Assembly (NCBI GenBank): GCA_945898105.1
Contig: CAMDHL010000025.1
Span: forward strand, 1-14,292
Direction: 5' to 3'
DNA length: 14,292 nt
Origin: Comamonas sp. lk
GTDB taxonomy: Bacteria > Pseudomonadota > Gammaproteobacteria > Burkholderiales > Burkholderiaceae_C
Made by a program: the position numbers and the translations under genes. This document shows, in pieces, positions 1 to 8,771 of the stretch. Position 1 is the first letter of the stretch. Each line of letters begins with the position of its first letter. Under the pieces are notes generated by a model. The model was not told the origin of the DNA. It saw only the letters and a list, made by a program, of their open reading frames with translations, and searched no databases.

Positions 1-1870
1 AGCGCCCAGCACCCTGCTTTAGCGCAAGGGCTGCATCTGGCAAATACAGTTCGGTAAAAGGTTTCTCACAGGCTTGGGCGCGGGCCTGCACCAGCGGGTC
101 GTCAGGCGGAGGGAACGGTAATTTGTCGATAACAACCATTTGCAAGGCCTCGCCCGGAATGTCTACACCCTCCCAGAATGAGGCGCTCGCCACGAGTACG
201 CTGCCGAGCTCATGGTGCTTAGCGCTAGGGCCAACTCGCACGCCATGCGAATGCAGATATTGCTGAATCAATAATCGCTTGGATGTCTGACCCTGCACCA
301 GCACTTCGATACCCGAACCCTCCAATCCGTCCTTAATGCCTCGCGCAATTATCCGCATGGCACGCAATGTCGTTGTCAGCACCAGAGTCCGCCCGCCTAA
401 AACACGAGCGCCGTGGGCAACCAATGCCGCCACCGATGCACTATGGTCAGGGTGCGAAGGTAAAGGCACCGCGCTGGGTATGTACAAGGCCGCCTGCTGT
501 TCATAGTCAAAAGGGCTGGGGACTTGCAACACTTGATGCGCAAGCAGCCCGCAACTGCGTACAAACCAACTTAATTTTTCGTCGGTCCCTAAGGTCGCCG
601 AGGTAAAAATCCATGACTTAGGGCTCATACCAGGCGATGATTCGGCTGGCGCTAGTAGAAGCTGCATAAAAGGTGCAATAGTGAGGGGTGCCTCATGCAA
701 GCTCAAGCCTGATTCAAACTCGATCCAACGCACGTGGTGAGGCGACCTAGGCAGAAAAAATGCCTGAATACTTTCACTCATCCCCTGACAACGCTGCCTC
801 GACTCTTGCAGAAGGGGCCAAACTTGCTCCAAGCCAATACAAGTATCAAAGGCATGCTCCAGCACACCAAGCAATGCTTGCAGACTTTCGTTCCAAAACT
901 CTGGGGCGACGCCTTGCGGCGCGGATCCAGTCCATGGACGCCGACTGTCGCTTATCGACCCGTCCAGAAGCGAACGGAGTGAGTCAGCCGCCCGCATAAG
1001 GTCCGCAGCCAACCCAAGCCAATCGGCCATTGCCCTTACCGGCCCAGCGTTATGAGCAGCTAAATGTTGGGACAACGACTTAGCTTGGCCTGTAGTCCAG
1101 CGGCGCCCTAAGAATTGCACACCAATGTCACTAAGTCGGTGGGCTTCGTCAAAAATTACGGTACGCACATCCGGCAATAACTCGGCTACACCGGAGGCAC
1201 GTACGTTGACATCGGCGAAAAACAAATGATGATTCACCACTACTACATCGGCCTGCATGGCCCGCTGGCGAGCCTTGCCGATGTGGCAATTCTGAATGTG
1301 CGGACAAGTGCCACCTAAACAGTTTTCGCGGGTGGAGGTCACCAAGTTGATCAGCCTGGGCTGTGCTTCCAAATCGCCGAACTCCGTAACATCGCCATGT
1401 ACGGTCTGGTGTGCCCAAGTCCGCACTCCTTGCATCACCTCTTGCTCTTGTAAAGACAGATCATGTTCGATTAGATTGGCCTGCGAAAGGCGCTGGGCGC
1501 ACAGGTAACTGCTTCGTCCCTTGAGCAAAGCGGTGCTGACTTGAAAACCAAGGGCGGCAAGTACCTGCGGCAGATCACGAAGGTACAACTGCTCTTGTAA
1601 ATTTTTTGTGGCGGTGGAAATTAGCACTTTTTCACCGCTCAGCAAGACCGGAATCAGATAGGCCAGCGTTTTGCCTACGCCAGTACCCGCCTCGACAGCA
1701 AGAACGCCACCATCTTGCATCGCTTGTGCCACAGCTTTTGCCATAGTTACTTGTCCGCTACGCGTACTAAAACCTTCGATAGTGCGCGCTAATTGACCAT
1801 TCGGGGCAAACGCAAATTCGACAGCTGCAACCAATGACTCGGGATGGTTCGGACTCTCCAACATTGCCAT
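1..1870 (-). CDS. dinG: DinG/YoaA-family ATP-dependent DNA helicase, C-terminus cut by window edge
   Basis: Superfamily 2 helicase of the XPD/DinG group, which unwinds DNA 5'-3' in repair or replication; this role is family knowledge. The frame is open for 623 codons from ATG 1870 to the left edge. Visible motifs are Walker A AGTGVGKT (residues 61-68), four Fe-S cluster cysteines (C124, C184, C189, C195), a DEAH box (241-244), and at the edge the motif VI start QGAGR, so perhaps 60 residues are missing. The cysteine pattern favours a DinG/YoaA protein with an intact 4Fe-4S cluster. DinG and YoaA cannot be separated with confidence here. The start is uncertain: ATG 1870 has GGAG 12 nt upstream, and ATG 1864 or GTG 1897 in the same frame are possible. 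It lies about 110 nt downstream of zapE on the same strand and may be co-transcribed. No internal stop was found. Confidence 0.9.
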   Translation of the reverse strand, partial: MAMLESPNHPESLVAAVEFAFAPNGQLARTIEGFSTRSGQVTMAKAVAQAMQDGGVLAVEAGTGVGKTLAYLIPVLLSGEKVLISTATKNLQEQLYLRDLPQVLAALGFQVSTALLKGRSSYLCAQRLSQANLIEHDLSLQEQEVMQGVRTWAHQTVHGDVTEFGDLEAQPRLINLVTSTRENCLGGTCPHIQNCHIGKARQRAMQADVVVVNHHLFFADVNVRASGVAELLPDVRTVIFDEAHRLSDIGVQFLGRRWTTGQAKSLSQHLAAHNAGPVRAMADWLGLAADLMRAADSLRSLLDGSISDSRRPWTGSAPQGVAPEFWNESLQALLGVLEHAFDTCIGLEQVWPLLQESRQRCQGMSESIQAFFLPRSPHHVRWIEFESGLSLHEAPLTIAPFMQLLLAPAESSPGMSPKSWIFTSATLGTDEKLSWFVRSCGLLAHQVLQVPSPFDYEQQAALYIPSAVPLPSHPDHSASVAALVAHGARVLGGRTLVLTTTLRAMRIIARGIKDGLEGSGIEVLVQGQTSKRLLIQQYLHSHGVRVGPSAKHHELGSVLVASASFWEGVDIPGEALQMVVIDKLPFPPPDDPLVQARAQACEKPFTELYLPDAALALKQGAGR

Positions 1871-1979
1871 TTGCGTTAGCCGCTCCAGCCAACGCACAAG
1901 TTAGGCTCTTTTGGCATACTGCCTCCGTCAGCGCCGGATGGCTTAAATCTTGAAAGCCGACAAACTTGTGTGCCTAGCA

Positions 1980-3077
1980 TCAAGTCAAACCCGTATCGAC
2001 TTTGCGACGCTCTAAATCTAGGAATTGCGGTGTTTGCATTTCATTAAGCCGCGATACGGTACGGGCAAACTCATGTACCAAAGGGCCTTCGGTGTACAAG
2101 TCTTCCGGTCGTACTTCGGCTGAAAGAATCAGCTTAATGTGCCGGTCATAAAGCACATCTACCAACCAGGTAAAACGCCGTGCCTCGGCATTGCGGTTAG
2201 ACGGCATATGGGGCACATCGCTCAGCAGCACTGTATGAAATTGGCTAGCAATTTCCAGGTAATCATTTTGAGAGCGAGGCCCGCCGCACAGCTGTTGGAA
2301 ATCAAACCACACCACGCCACCAGCGCGCTTGCGGGCAAGGATGCTGCGTTGTTCGATGCGTAATGCTCGATCACCTTCCTGGGCTTCGGCCAGCTTGGAA
2401 AATGCCAGGGCCATAGCTTGGTCCGCCGCAGATCCGTTGGGGACATGGTAGAGATCCAAGGCGCCCATGGCTAAGCGGCGATAGTCCACGCCATTATCCA
2501 CATTGATCACTTGCATGTGCTGGTTCAAAAATTCAATCGCGCCCAGCACCCGGTCCCGGTGCATGCCGCCAGGATATAAATCATCGGGCTTGAAATTCGA
2601 CGTAGTTACAAATCCCACTTCATGGGTATGCAAGGCTTCTAGTAGGCGTTGCAATATCAGAGCATCGGTAATGTCGGCAACATGAAATTCGTCAAAACAA
2701 ATCAGCTTGTAGCGATGCGACATGCGCTCGCCCAGCACGTCAAGTGGGTTGGCAGTACCTTGCAAATCGTGGAGCTCGCGATGCACTTCGCGCATGAATT
2801 CATGAAAATGTAGGCGGGCTTTGCGCTTGAGCGGCACGGCTTCAAAAAAGCAGTCCATCAAGAAGCTTTTGCCCCTGCCAACTCCGCCATACAAGTAAAC
2901 CCCTCGGGGAATGGGGGGATGGTGGATCAACTTTTTAAAGGAGTTGCCGCGCTTCTCCTTGTAAATCGCCCACTCCCGGGCACACAAATCTAAAGCTGCC
3001 AACGCGCGCAATTGGGCCGGATCGCTGCTGAATCCTCTGGCCGACAATTCGTTCCGGTAGTAATCAAGTACTGACAT
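1980..3077 (-). CDS. zapE: Cell division protein ZapE (AFG1-like P-loop ATPase)
   Basis: AFG1/LACE1-family ATPase. In E. coli ZapE associates with the FtsZ ring and is needed for division under stress; that role is taken from the family. From ATG 3077 the protein is 365 aa, close to the usual length. It has an N-terminal MSVLDYYRNEL segment, Walker A GGVGRGKS (64-71), Walker B LICFDEF with D129/E130, and the conserved TTSNFKPDDLYPGG block (about 158-171). An in-frame TTG at 3113 would add 12 residues, but the added stretch does not look like the family and ATG 3077 is preferred. The ribosome binding site is weak (AAGG about 16 nt upstream). It follows phoR by 95 nt on the same strand, but nothing ties it functionally to phosphate control. 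Confidence 0.93.
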   Translation of the reverse strand: MSVLDYYRNELSARGFSSDPAQLRALAALDLCAREWAIYKEKRGNSFKKLIHHPPIPRGVYLYGGVGRGKSFLMDCFFEAVPLKRKARLHFHEFMREVHRELHDLQGTANPLDVLGERMSHRYKLICFDEFHVADITDALILQRLLEALHTHEVGFVTTSNFKPDDLYPGGMHRDRVLGAIEFLNQHMQVINVDNGVDYRRLAMGALDLYHVPNGSAADQAMALAFSKLAEAQEGDRALRIEQRSILARKRAGGVVWFDFQQLCGGPRSQNDYLEIASQFHTVLLSDVPHMPSNRNAEARRFTWLVDVLYDRHIKLILSAEVRPEDLYTEGPLVHEFARTVSRLNEMQTPQFLDLERRKVDTGLT

Positions 3078-3138
3078 TGCGGGCGCTATTGTGCCTTGCA
3101 CATCGGTACACAAAGCAATACAGGGCCAACAGCGCGAA

Positions 3139-3154
3139 AGGCCTTTGGGGGCCT
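3139..3154 (-). terminator. Small stem-loop downstream of phoR (weak terminator candidate)
   Basis: On the minus strand AGGCC, a 6-nt loop and GGCCT form a perfect 5-bp GC-rich hairpin 19 nt after the phoR stop. Only two T residues follow before a GC stretch, so this is not a classical intrinsic terminator. It may slow or partly end transcription of the pst-pho operon before zapE. Confidence 0.25.
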
Positions 3155-3172
3155 GTTAGTAGCGGCGCGGTC

Positions 3173-4543
3173 TCAGGCAGCTATTGCTTCGACGGGCGCA
3201 GTGGACAGCCGGGACTGCACCCTGTGGGGTGGGAAGATGATCCGAAAGTTGGAACCTTCACCTGGAACGCTGGCAATCGACAGTTCGGCGCCGTGCCGCT
3301 GCACGACATGCTTGACGATGGCAAGGCCCAGTCCGGTGCCGCCGGTGTCCCGGGATCGGCTGCGATCAACCCGGTAAAAACGCTCGGTCAGGCGCGGAAT
3401 ATGCTCTTGGGCAATGCCCATACCCTGGTCATAGACCGCGAATAATGCGCCCCCATCATCCGTAGCGCTGGCCAGTACGCGGATGGACTTACCAGCGGGG
3501 GAGTAGCGCACCGCATTACCAATGAGGTTGAAAAATGCACTGTGTAACTCCGTAGCAGAACCTGCCAAGGACAAGCCGCCCTGAATTTCGAAAATTAAAC
3601 TATGGGTTTCACCCCACAAGACGCGCGATAACTCGCCCGCCTCTTGGCGGCATTGATCCACCAGCGCGCTGACATCCACCCATTCCTGCGTTGTAGGCAG
3701 TGGACTCCCCTCTAGGCGCGAAAGCGTCAATAAGTCGCTGACCAGGGACTGCATCCGCGAAGCCTGTTGAGCCATTAAATCCAAGTACCGTGCCCGCTCG
3801 GCGTCGTTAAGCGAAAGGGTTTGCAGGGTTTCCACAAAACCGCCGAGTACGGTCAGCGGAGTACGAATTTCGTGCGATACATTGGCCACGAAATCGCGGC
3901 GCATCGCCTCCGCCTGCTCAACTGCAGTGACATCGCGGGATAACAACAGGCTTCGACGGTCTCCGTAAGGATGCACATGTACAGATAAGCGCACCGGCAA
4001 TGTGGCTGTGCTGGCGCGACCCGACATCAGCACATCATTTTCAAAGTCTTTGGCCGTAACATAAGCGGCGAATCCCGGATCACGCACCAGATTCGCAAAA
4101 TGTTGCTGCAAATCGCGCCGTGCATCCAGGCCAAAATGCATCGCTGCAGACTGGTTAAACCACTCGATGCGGAAATCCTTATCCAGCAAAACAACGCCAT
4201 TTGGTGAGGCCTGCATAGCAGCTAAAAATTCCTGCAAACGTTCATCGCGCTGCTGGACTGCGCGCTCGTTGTTACGCAACACGCGCCGAATGCGGTTGGA
4301 GAACTCACCCCATAAACCAGACTCGACCGCAACCTCGCGGGTTTCCTCGCTGCGCAACCAACGCATGACGCGCAAGCCGCGCGATAAATCCCACAACAAC
4401 CAAAAATATGTAGCCCCTAAAGCTCCAACTAGCGAAGAGACCACTACGCCACCGTGAGAAGGGGCAAAAACCCGCATAAAAATGGCGGCCAATAAGGCAC
4501 CAACACCCTGGAAAAGGGAAAAACTGAGCAGACGAATTAGCAT
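3173..4543 (-). CDS. phoR: Phosphate regulon sensor histidine kinase PhoR
   Basis: Membrane histidine kinase (456 aa) that phosphorylates PhoB when phosphate is scarce and dephosphorylates it when phosphate is plentiful. Two hydrophobic segments (about 4-25 and 32-52) are joined by a very short loop, so there is no periplasmic sensor domain; this is normal for PhoR, which senses through PstSCAB and PhoU. A PAS-like region spans about 105-205. The H-box SHEIRTPL carries the phospho-acceptor H224. The ATPase domain shows N-box N343 (FNLIGNAVRYS), G1 DQGMGI (372-377), F-box FYRVD and G2 GGTGLGLA (401-408). ATG 4543 lies 17 nt after the phoB stop with no clear ribosome binding site, so translation probably depends on coupling. 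It is the last gene of the phosphate operon. Confidence 0.97.
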   Translation of the reverse strand: MLIRLLSFSLFQGVGALLAAIFMRVFAPSHGGVVVSSLVGALGATYFWLLWDLSRGLRVMRWLRSEETREVAVESGLWGEFSNRIRRVLRNNERAVQQRDERLQEFLAAMQASPNGVVLLDKDFRIEWFNQSAAMHFGLDARRDLQQHFANLVRDPGFAAYVTAKDFENDVLMSGRASTATLPVRLSVHVHPYGDRRSLLLSRDVTAVEQAEAMRRDFVANVSHEIRTPLTVLGGFVETLQTLSLNDAERARYLDLMAQQASRMQSLVSDLLTLSRLEGSPLPTTQEWVDVSALVDQCRQEAGELSRVLWGETHSLIFEIQGGLSLAGSATELHSAFFNLIGNAVRYSPAGKSIRVLASATDDGGALFAVYDQGMGIAQEHIPRLTERFYRVDRSRSRDTGGTGLGLAIVKHVVQRHGAELSIASVPGEGSNFRIIFPPHRVQSRLSTAPVEAIAA

Positions 4544-4560
4544 GTAAAAGCTAGCCGCAC

Positions 4561-5292
4561 TTAGCCCGCTTGGCCTGCCAAATTGTTGGGCTGCGATTGC
4601 AACTGTGGTTTGGCAGTAAGGCGATAGCCCGCTCCGCGCACGGTCTCAACCATCGCGGCGGCCTCGCCAAGGGCTTCGCGTAGGCGCTTAACGTGCACAT
4701 CCACCGTGCGTTCCTCGATATAGACATGGTCACCCCACACTTTATCCAGCAACTGCCCGCGGCTGTGCACGCGCTCGGCATGGCCCATGAGGTACTGCAA
4801 AAGTTTAAATTCTGTTGGGCCGAGTTTGATCGCCTGATCGTTAAACGAAACCCGATGTGTAGCCGAATCAAGGCGTAAGCCTGATATCAAAATAGCTTCA
4901 TCCTTCATCTGCGGGGCACGCCGGCGCAACACCGCGCGCACACGTGCCAGCAATTCTTTGGTGGAAAAAGGCTTGGCAATGTAGTCATCGGCACCGGCAT
5001 CCAGGCCTGCAACGCGGTCAGCTTCATCTCCACGCGCCGTCAACATAATGAGAGGGACCGCTTTCGTCCGATCATTGCCGCGCCAGCGCTTAGCCAGCGA
5101 AAGACCACTTTCCCCGGGCAACATCCAGTCCAGCAATATCAGATCGGGTAGCGCCGCATCAATTTCCCGCTGCGCGCTGACGCTGTCCATAGCCCAGATC
5201 GGACGAAAACCGTTATGCCGTAAGTTGACCGCGATGAGTTCGGCTATAGACGGCTCATCCTCTACCAACAGCACCGTGGGCGTATTCCTCAT
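4561..5292 (-). CDS. phoB: Phosphate regulon response regulator PhoB
   Basis: OmpR/PhoB-type transcription factor (243 aa) that binds Pho boxes when phosphorylated by PhoR. The receiver domain has the acidic pocket E11/D12, phospho-acceptor D55 (LILLDWMLPG), T85 (MLTARGD) and K107 (IAKPF). The C-terminal winged helix (about 137-226) includes GPTEFKLLQYL and the recognition helix region RTVDVHVKRLREAL (195-208). A short Gln/Gly-rich tail of about 15 residues follows the usual end. ATG 5292 overlaps the phoU stop in an ATGA tetranucleotide, which suggests translational coupling. Its likely targets in this window are the two Pho-box-like sites at 9864-9881 and 9936-9953. Confidence 0.97.
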   Translation of the reverse strand: MRNTPTVLLVEDEPSIAELIAVNLRHNGFRPIWAMDSVSAQREIDAALPDLILLDWMLPGESGLSLAKRWRGNDRTKAVPLIMLTARGDEADRVAGLDAGADDYIAKPFSTKELLARVRAVLRRRAPQMKDEAILISGLRLDSATHRVSFNDQAIKLGPTEFKLLQYLMGHAERVHSRGQLLDKVWGDHVYIEERTVDVHVKRLREALGEAAAMVETVRGAGYRLTAKPQLQSQPNNLAGQAG

Positions 5293-5990
5293 TGGATAGC
5301 CTGCTCCACCTTGGCCATACTGCTGTGGCGTACGTCCTCACCCTTGACGATATAAATGATAAATTCCGCAATATTCTTTGCGTGATCACCAATGCGTTCG
5401 ATAGCTTTTGCAAGGAACAAGAGATCAAGACTTGCCGAAATCGTACGCGGATCTTCCATCATGTAAGTGATGAGAATGCGAACGAAACTGTCGAACTCTT
5501 TGTCAATCTGGTCATCCTCTTTCATAATACTCAATGCCGCATTCACATCAAGACGGGCAAAGGCATCCAGCGCCTTGTTGAGTAAGCCAGAGGCTAGATC
5601 TCCCGCGTAACGCAGTTCCAGCGTTGGTAGGGAACGCGGGGCGCCGCTGTCGATAATGGAGCGCACCATGCGGGCGATCTTGGCCGCCTCGTCGCCGACC
5701 CGTTCTAGGTTAGCGGTGGTCTTGGAAATCGCGATCAACAAGCGCAAATCACGTGCTGTTGGCTGCCTGCGGGCAATGATGGACGAGAGGTCACGGTCGA
5801 TCTCGATCTCCATCGCATTGACACGCGCTTCTTTGATCGCAACCTCATCGGCCGCTTCGACATCGAAATGGGAAAGCGCATGGATTGCACGAAGAATCTG
5901 CGATTCAACCAAACCACCCATTTCCATCACCTGCGATGACACCGAGGTCAATTCAGAATCGAATTGGGTTGATAAATGTTTATCAGGCAT
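5289..5990 (-). CDS. phoU: Phosphate signalling complex protein PhoU
   Basis: Cytoplasmic peripheral protein (233 aa) that links the PstSCAB transporter to PhoR and restrains Pho activation when phosphate is abundant. It shows the two-repeat all-helical PhoU fold. Each repeat carries the metal-binding signature: ANLERVGDEAAKIAR in the first half and KAIERIGDHAKNIAE in the second. Length matches the family. ATG 5988-5990 has a good AGGA ribosome binding site 6 nt upstream. It follows pstB by 54 nt and its stop overlaps the phoB start. Confidence 0.97.
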   Translation of the reverse strand: MPDKHLSTQFDSELTSVSSQVMEMGGLVESQILRAIHALSHFDVEAADEVAIKEARVNAMEIEIDRDLSSIIARRQPTARDLRLLIAISKTTANLERVGDEAAKIARMVRSIIDSGAPRSLPTLELRYAGDLASGLLNKALDAFARLDVNAALSIMKEDDQIDKEFDSFVRILITYMMEDPRTISASLDLLFLAKAIERIGDHAKNIAEFIIYIVKGEDVRHSSMAKVEQAIQ

Positions 5991-6044
5991 GGGGATTCCT
6001 AGTGGGTTGGAAAAGGGAAAATGCGGGTCAAGTATAAAAAGTGA

Positions 6045-6824
6045 TTAACCGAAACGACCGGTAATGTAGTCTTCCGTCTCTTTGCGTTTGGGCTTGAAAA
6101 ACATTTGCTCAGTTTCCCCAAACTCGATCAGATCGCCCAGGTACATGTAGGCGGTGTAATCGCTGCAGCGCGCGGCCTGCTGCATATTGTGGGTCACAAT
6201 AACCACGGTGTAATCAGTTTTAAGCTCCACAATCAGCTCTTCCACTTTGGCCGTGGAAATGGGGTCCAGCGCCGAGCAGGGCTCGTCTAGTAAAAGCACC
6301 TCAGGCTTGATCGCAATACCCCGTGCGATGCACAGGCGTTGTTGCTGCCCTCCAGATAGGCTGGAGCCGCTCTGGTGCAATTTATCTTTCACTTCGACCC
6401 AAAGCGCAGACTTGCGCAAAGCCCATTCCACCCGTTCTTCCAGGTCGCTAGTATCTAGGTTTTCAAACAGCTTTACGCCGAAAGCCACATTATCGAAAAT
6501 CGACATCGGGAAAGGCGTTGGCTTTTGAAACACCATGCCTACTTTGGCGCGCAGCAGGGCAACGTCTTCTTTGCTGTTAAGCAAGTCTTCGCCGTCGAGC
6601 AAAATTTGACCTTCAGCGCGTTGCTCCGGGTACAGCTCAAACATCCGGTTGAGTACACGTAATAGCGTTGATTTTCCACAGCCCGAAGGGCCGATGAACG
6701 CAGTTACCCTGCGCTCCGGAATTTCCAAGTTAATGTCCTTTAAGGCCTTGAATTTTCCGTAGTAAAAATTCAGATCTTTGATGGCGATTTTGGTACGCGC
6801 GATACCGGTGTCTGTTTTGAGCAT
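6045..6824 (-). CDS. pstB: Phosphate ABC transporter ATP-binding protein PstB
   Basis: ATPase subunit (259 aa) that drives high-affinity phosphate import through PstA and PstC. Visible motifs are Walker [10 protein letters not shown] (45-53), Q-loop Q100 in [12 protein letters not shown] (the KPTPFP stretch is typical of PstB), signature LSGGQQQR (156-163), Walker [14 protein letters not shown] with D180/E181, and switch H212 in IVTHNM. It lies 22 nt after the pstA stop. The ribosome binding site is not obvious. All catalytic residues are present. Confidence 0.98.
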   Translation of the reverse strand: MLKTDTGIARTKIAIKDLNFYYGKFKALKDINLEIPERRVTAFIGPSGCGKSTLLRVLNRMFELYPEQRAEGQILLDGEDLLNSKEDVALLRAKVGMVFQKPTPFPMSIFDNVAFGVKLFENLDTSDLEERVEWALRKSALWVEVKDKLHQSGSSLSGGQQQRLCIARGIAIKPEVLLLDEPCSALDPISTAKVEELIVELKTDYTVVIVTHNMQQAARCSDYTAYMYLGDLIEFGETEQMFFKPKRKETEDYITGRFG

Positions 6825-6846
6825 GATAAGTAGTATCCGTAAACGT

Positions 6847-7710
6847 TCAGGATTTTTGACGCGTCAAAACGCGCGCCACGATGTTCAGTCCGAGTACCGC
6901 CAGCGTGATGAGGAAGACGCCTGCCCAAGCAAGCTTTTGCCAATTTTCATAGGGGCTCATTGCAAACTTGAAAATAGTGACCGGCAGACTAGCCATAGGT
7001 TCACTCAAACTGGAGGTCCAGAATTGGTTACTTAAGGCGGTGAACAACAGGGGAGCGGTTTCGCCCGCGATCCGCGCTACTGCCAGCAGCACCCCGGTAA
7101 TCACCCCCGAGCGCGCAGCCTTCATAGTGATACTGCCAATCACTTTCCATTTAGGTGCACCCAAGGCATAGGCGGCCTCACGCAGCCCGGAGGGCACGAG
7201 CCGCAGCATATCTTCGGTGGTACGAATCACCACAGGGATGACAATCAGCGCCAGTGCTACCACTCCGGCAAAACCTGAAAATGATCTGAAACTGGAAACT
7301 ACCACCGAATAGACAAAAAGACCGATGACGATGGAAGGCGCAGAAAGCAATATGTCATTGACAAAGCGCGTGGTCTCAGCCAACCATCCTTTGGAATCAA
7401 ACTCGGCCAAGTAAATGCCTGCCATGATGCCAATGGGCGCGCCCAAACAGGTGGCCAAGGTGACCATCACCAGGGAGCCGTAGATCGCATTGGCCAGACC
7501 GCCCTCTTCATTGGGCGGCGGCGTCATCTGCGTCAAGGTTGCAAAAGTCAAGCCGTCAATACCCAGGCTGACCGTCTCAAACAAAATCCAAAACAGCCAA
7601 AAAAGCCCAAACAACATAGCCGACATAGCCAAAACAATGGCCAGCAAATTGACGCGCTTACGGCTAGCAAACCGCGCTTTGCGGGCCTCTAGTGCGGGGT
7701 TAGTGCTCAT
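6847..7710 (-). CDS. pstA: Phosphate ABC transporter permease PstA
   Basis: Inner-membrane permease (287 aa) that pairs with PstC to form the phosphate channel. It has about six hydrophobic segments; the first spans residues 21-47 after a basic cytoplasmic N-terminus. The coupling loop that docks on PstB is seen as [18 protein letters not shown], followed by a typical [14 protein letters not shown] block. ATG 7708-7710 overlaps the pstC stop in ATGA, and GAGGGG at 7719-7724 gives it a strong ribosome binding site 8 nt upstream. The overlap suggests equal synthesis of the two permeases. Confidence 0.97.
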   Translation of the reverse strand: MSTNPALEARKARFASRKRVNLLAIVLAMSAMLFGLFWLFWILFETVSLGIDGLTFATLTQMTPPPNEEGGLANAIYGSLVMVTLATCLGAPIGIMAGIYLAEFDSKGWLAETTRFVNDILLSAPSIVIGLFVYSVVVSSFRSFSGFAGVVALALIVIPVVIRTTEDMLRLVPSGLREAAYALGAPKWKVIGSITMKAARSGVITGVLLAVARIAGETAPLLFTALSNQFWTSSLSEPMASLPVTIFKFAMSPYENWQKLAWAGVFLITLAVLGLNIVARVLTRQKS

Positions 7711-8672
7711 GTTTTGGTCCCCTCGCCTTTACGCAACTGTGCCAGCAAGAACTTGGACAGAGACAAAATAACAAAAGTGATAAAAAACAAAACCAAACCA
7801 AGGTACATCAATGCAGCCTGGTGCAAACCTTCGCCAGCCTCCGCAAATTCATTAGCCAGCGCCGAAGTGATGCTGTTGGCCGCCTGGAACAGACTGAGGG
7901 AATCGAGTTGGTTGAAGTTACCAATAACAAAGGTAACCGCCATGGTCTCCCCGATAGCGCGTCCCAGACCCAACATAATGCCGCCGATGACCCCTGTTTT
8001 GGTGTAAGGCAGCACCACGCGGGACACCACTTCCCAAGTGGTCGCACCCAAACCATAAGCGGACTCTTTAAGCAGCGGTGGCGTGACTTCGAACACATCA
8101 CGCATCACCGCTGAAATGAAGGGAATGATCATGATGGCCAAAATAATGCCGGCCGACAAAATACCGATTCCTACGGGAGGACCAGAGACAAATGCACCCA
8201 AGTAGGGGACTCCATTGAATGCGCTTTGCAGAGGGATTTGTACGTAGGTCGCCAGTACCGGGCCAAACACCAGCAAACCCCACATACCGTAAACGATGGA
8301 AGGAACGGCTGCTAAGAGCTCAATCGCAGTCCCCAAAGGACGCTTGAGCCAAGCCGGTGACAGCTCTGTCAAGAAAAGCGCAATCCCAAAACTTACCGGC
8401 ACGGCAATCAGCAGTGCGATCAAGGAGGTCGCCACGGTGCCGTAAATCATCACCAGGCCACCAAAATCCTCTTGGACTGGGTCCCACACCGTGCTGGTTA
8501 AAAAAGAAAAACCGTATTTGTGTATGGCAGGCCAGGCGCTGATGGCCAAGGACAGCAAAATAGCTGCCAACAATCCCATGGTCAGCAAGGCTGCAGATTT
8601 TGCCAGCCAGCCGAAAACTTGGTCCGCAAGCGGACCGCTAAGCGCCCGTTTGGGATTGGTAGTTTGGTTCAT
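7707..8672 (-). CDS. pstC: Phosphate ABC transporter permease PstC
   Basis: Inner-membrane permease partner of PstA. From ATG 8672 it has 321 residues with about six hydrophobic segments and a large loop between the first two (around [10 protein letters not shown]). The coupling loop reads [21 protein letters not shown] and is followed by [15 protein letters not shown], which is highly characteristic. An in-frame ATG at 8687 would add five residues (MLGLF). Neither start has a strong ribosome binding site; 8672 has a short GGG 7 nt upstream and is slightly preferred. The gene begins about 100 nt after pstS, across a long stem-loop, so its expression may be lower than that of pstS. Confidence 0.95.
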   Translation of the reverse strand: MNQTTNPKRALSGPLADQVFGWLAKSAALLTMGLLAAILLSLAISAWPAIHKYGFSFLTSTVWDPVQEDFGGLVMIYGTVATSLIALLIAVPVSFGIALFLTELSPAWLKRPLGTAIELLAAVPSIVYGMWGLLVFGPVLATYVQIPLQSAFNGVPYLGAFVSGPPVGIGILSAGIILAIMIIPFISAVMRDVFEVTPPLLKESAYGLGATTWEVVSRVVLPYTKTGVIGGIMLGLGRAIGETMAVTFVIGNFNQLDSLSLFQAANSITSALANEFAEAGEGLHQAALMYLGLVLFFITFVILSLSKFLLAQLRKGEGTKT

Positions 8673-8701
8673 AAAAAGACCCAGCATTCGGTTTTATACA
8701 T

Positions 8702-8747
8702 CCGGGCAAGCGCTATCCGTAAAACGGCATCCCTGCGCTTGGCCCGG
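8702..8747 (-). other. Long stem-loop between pstS and pstC
   Basis: Read on the minus strand, CCGGGCCAAGCGC (8747-8735) pairs with GCGCTTGCCCGG (8713-8702): 12 base pairs with a single bulged C. Inside is a second small hairpin, CCGT-TTT-ACGG (8727-8717). No T run follows, so it is not a classical terminator. An RNA structure here, just after the binding-protein gene of an ABC transporter operon, commonly protects the upstream mRNA or lowers downstream expression. That would give more PstS than PstCAB; the role is inferred. Confidence 0.7.
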
Positions 8748-8771
8748 TGAAGACACGGCAAAAAGTGCCTG

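Noticed and set aside
1149..1418. Apparent 89-codon minus-strand frame inside the left 1.9 kb
   Set aside because: A different frame of the same strand gives an unbroken DinG-type helicase through this region with all motifs, so this frame is spurious and the helicase is not a pseudogene.
5991..6044. Internal promoter before phoU (TTGACC in the 54-nt pstB-phoU gap)
   Set aside because: No acceptable -10 hexamer lies 16-18 bp downstream; the gap is within normal operon spacing.
5656..6048. 130-codon open frame on the plus strand across the phoU start
   Set aside because: It lies antisense to phoU with its conserved motifs and has low-complexity Ser/Arg composition; treated as a shadow.
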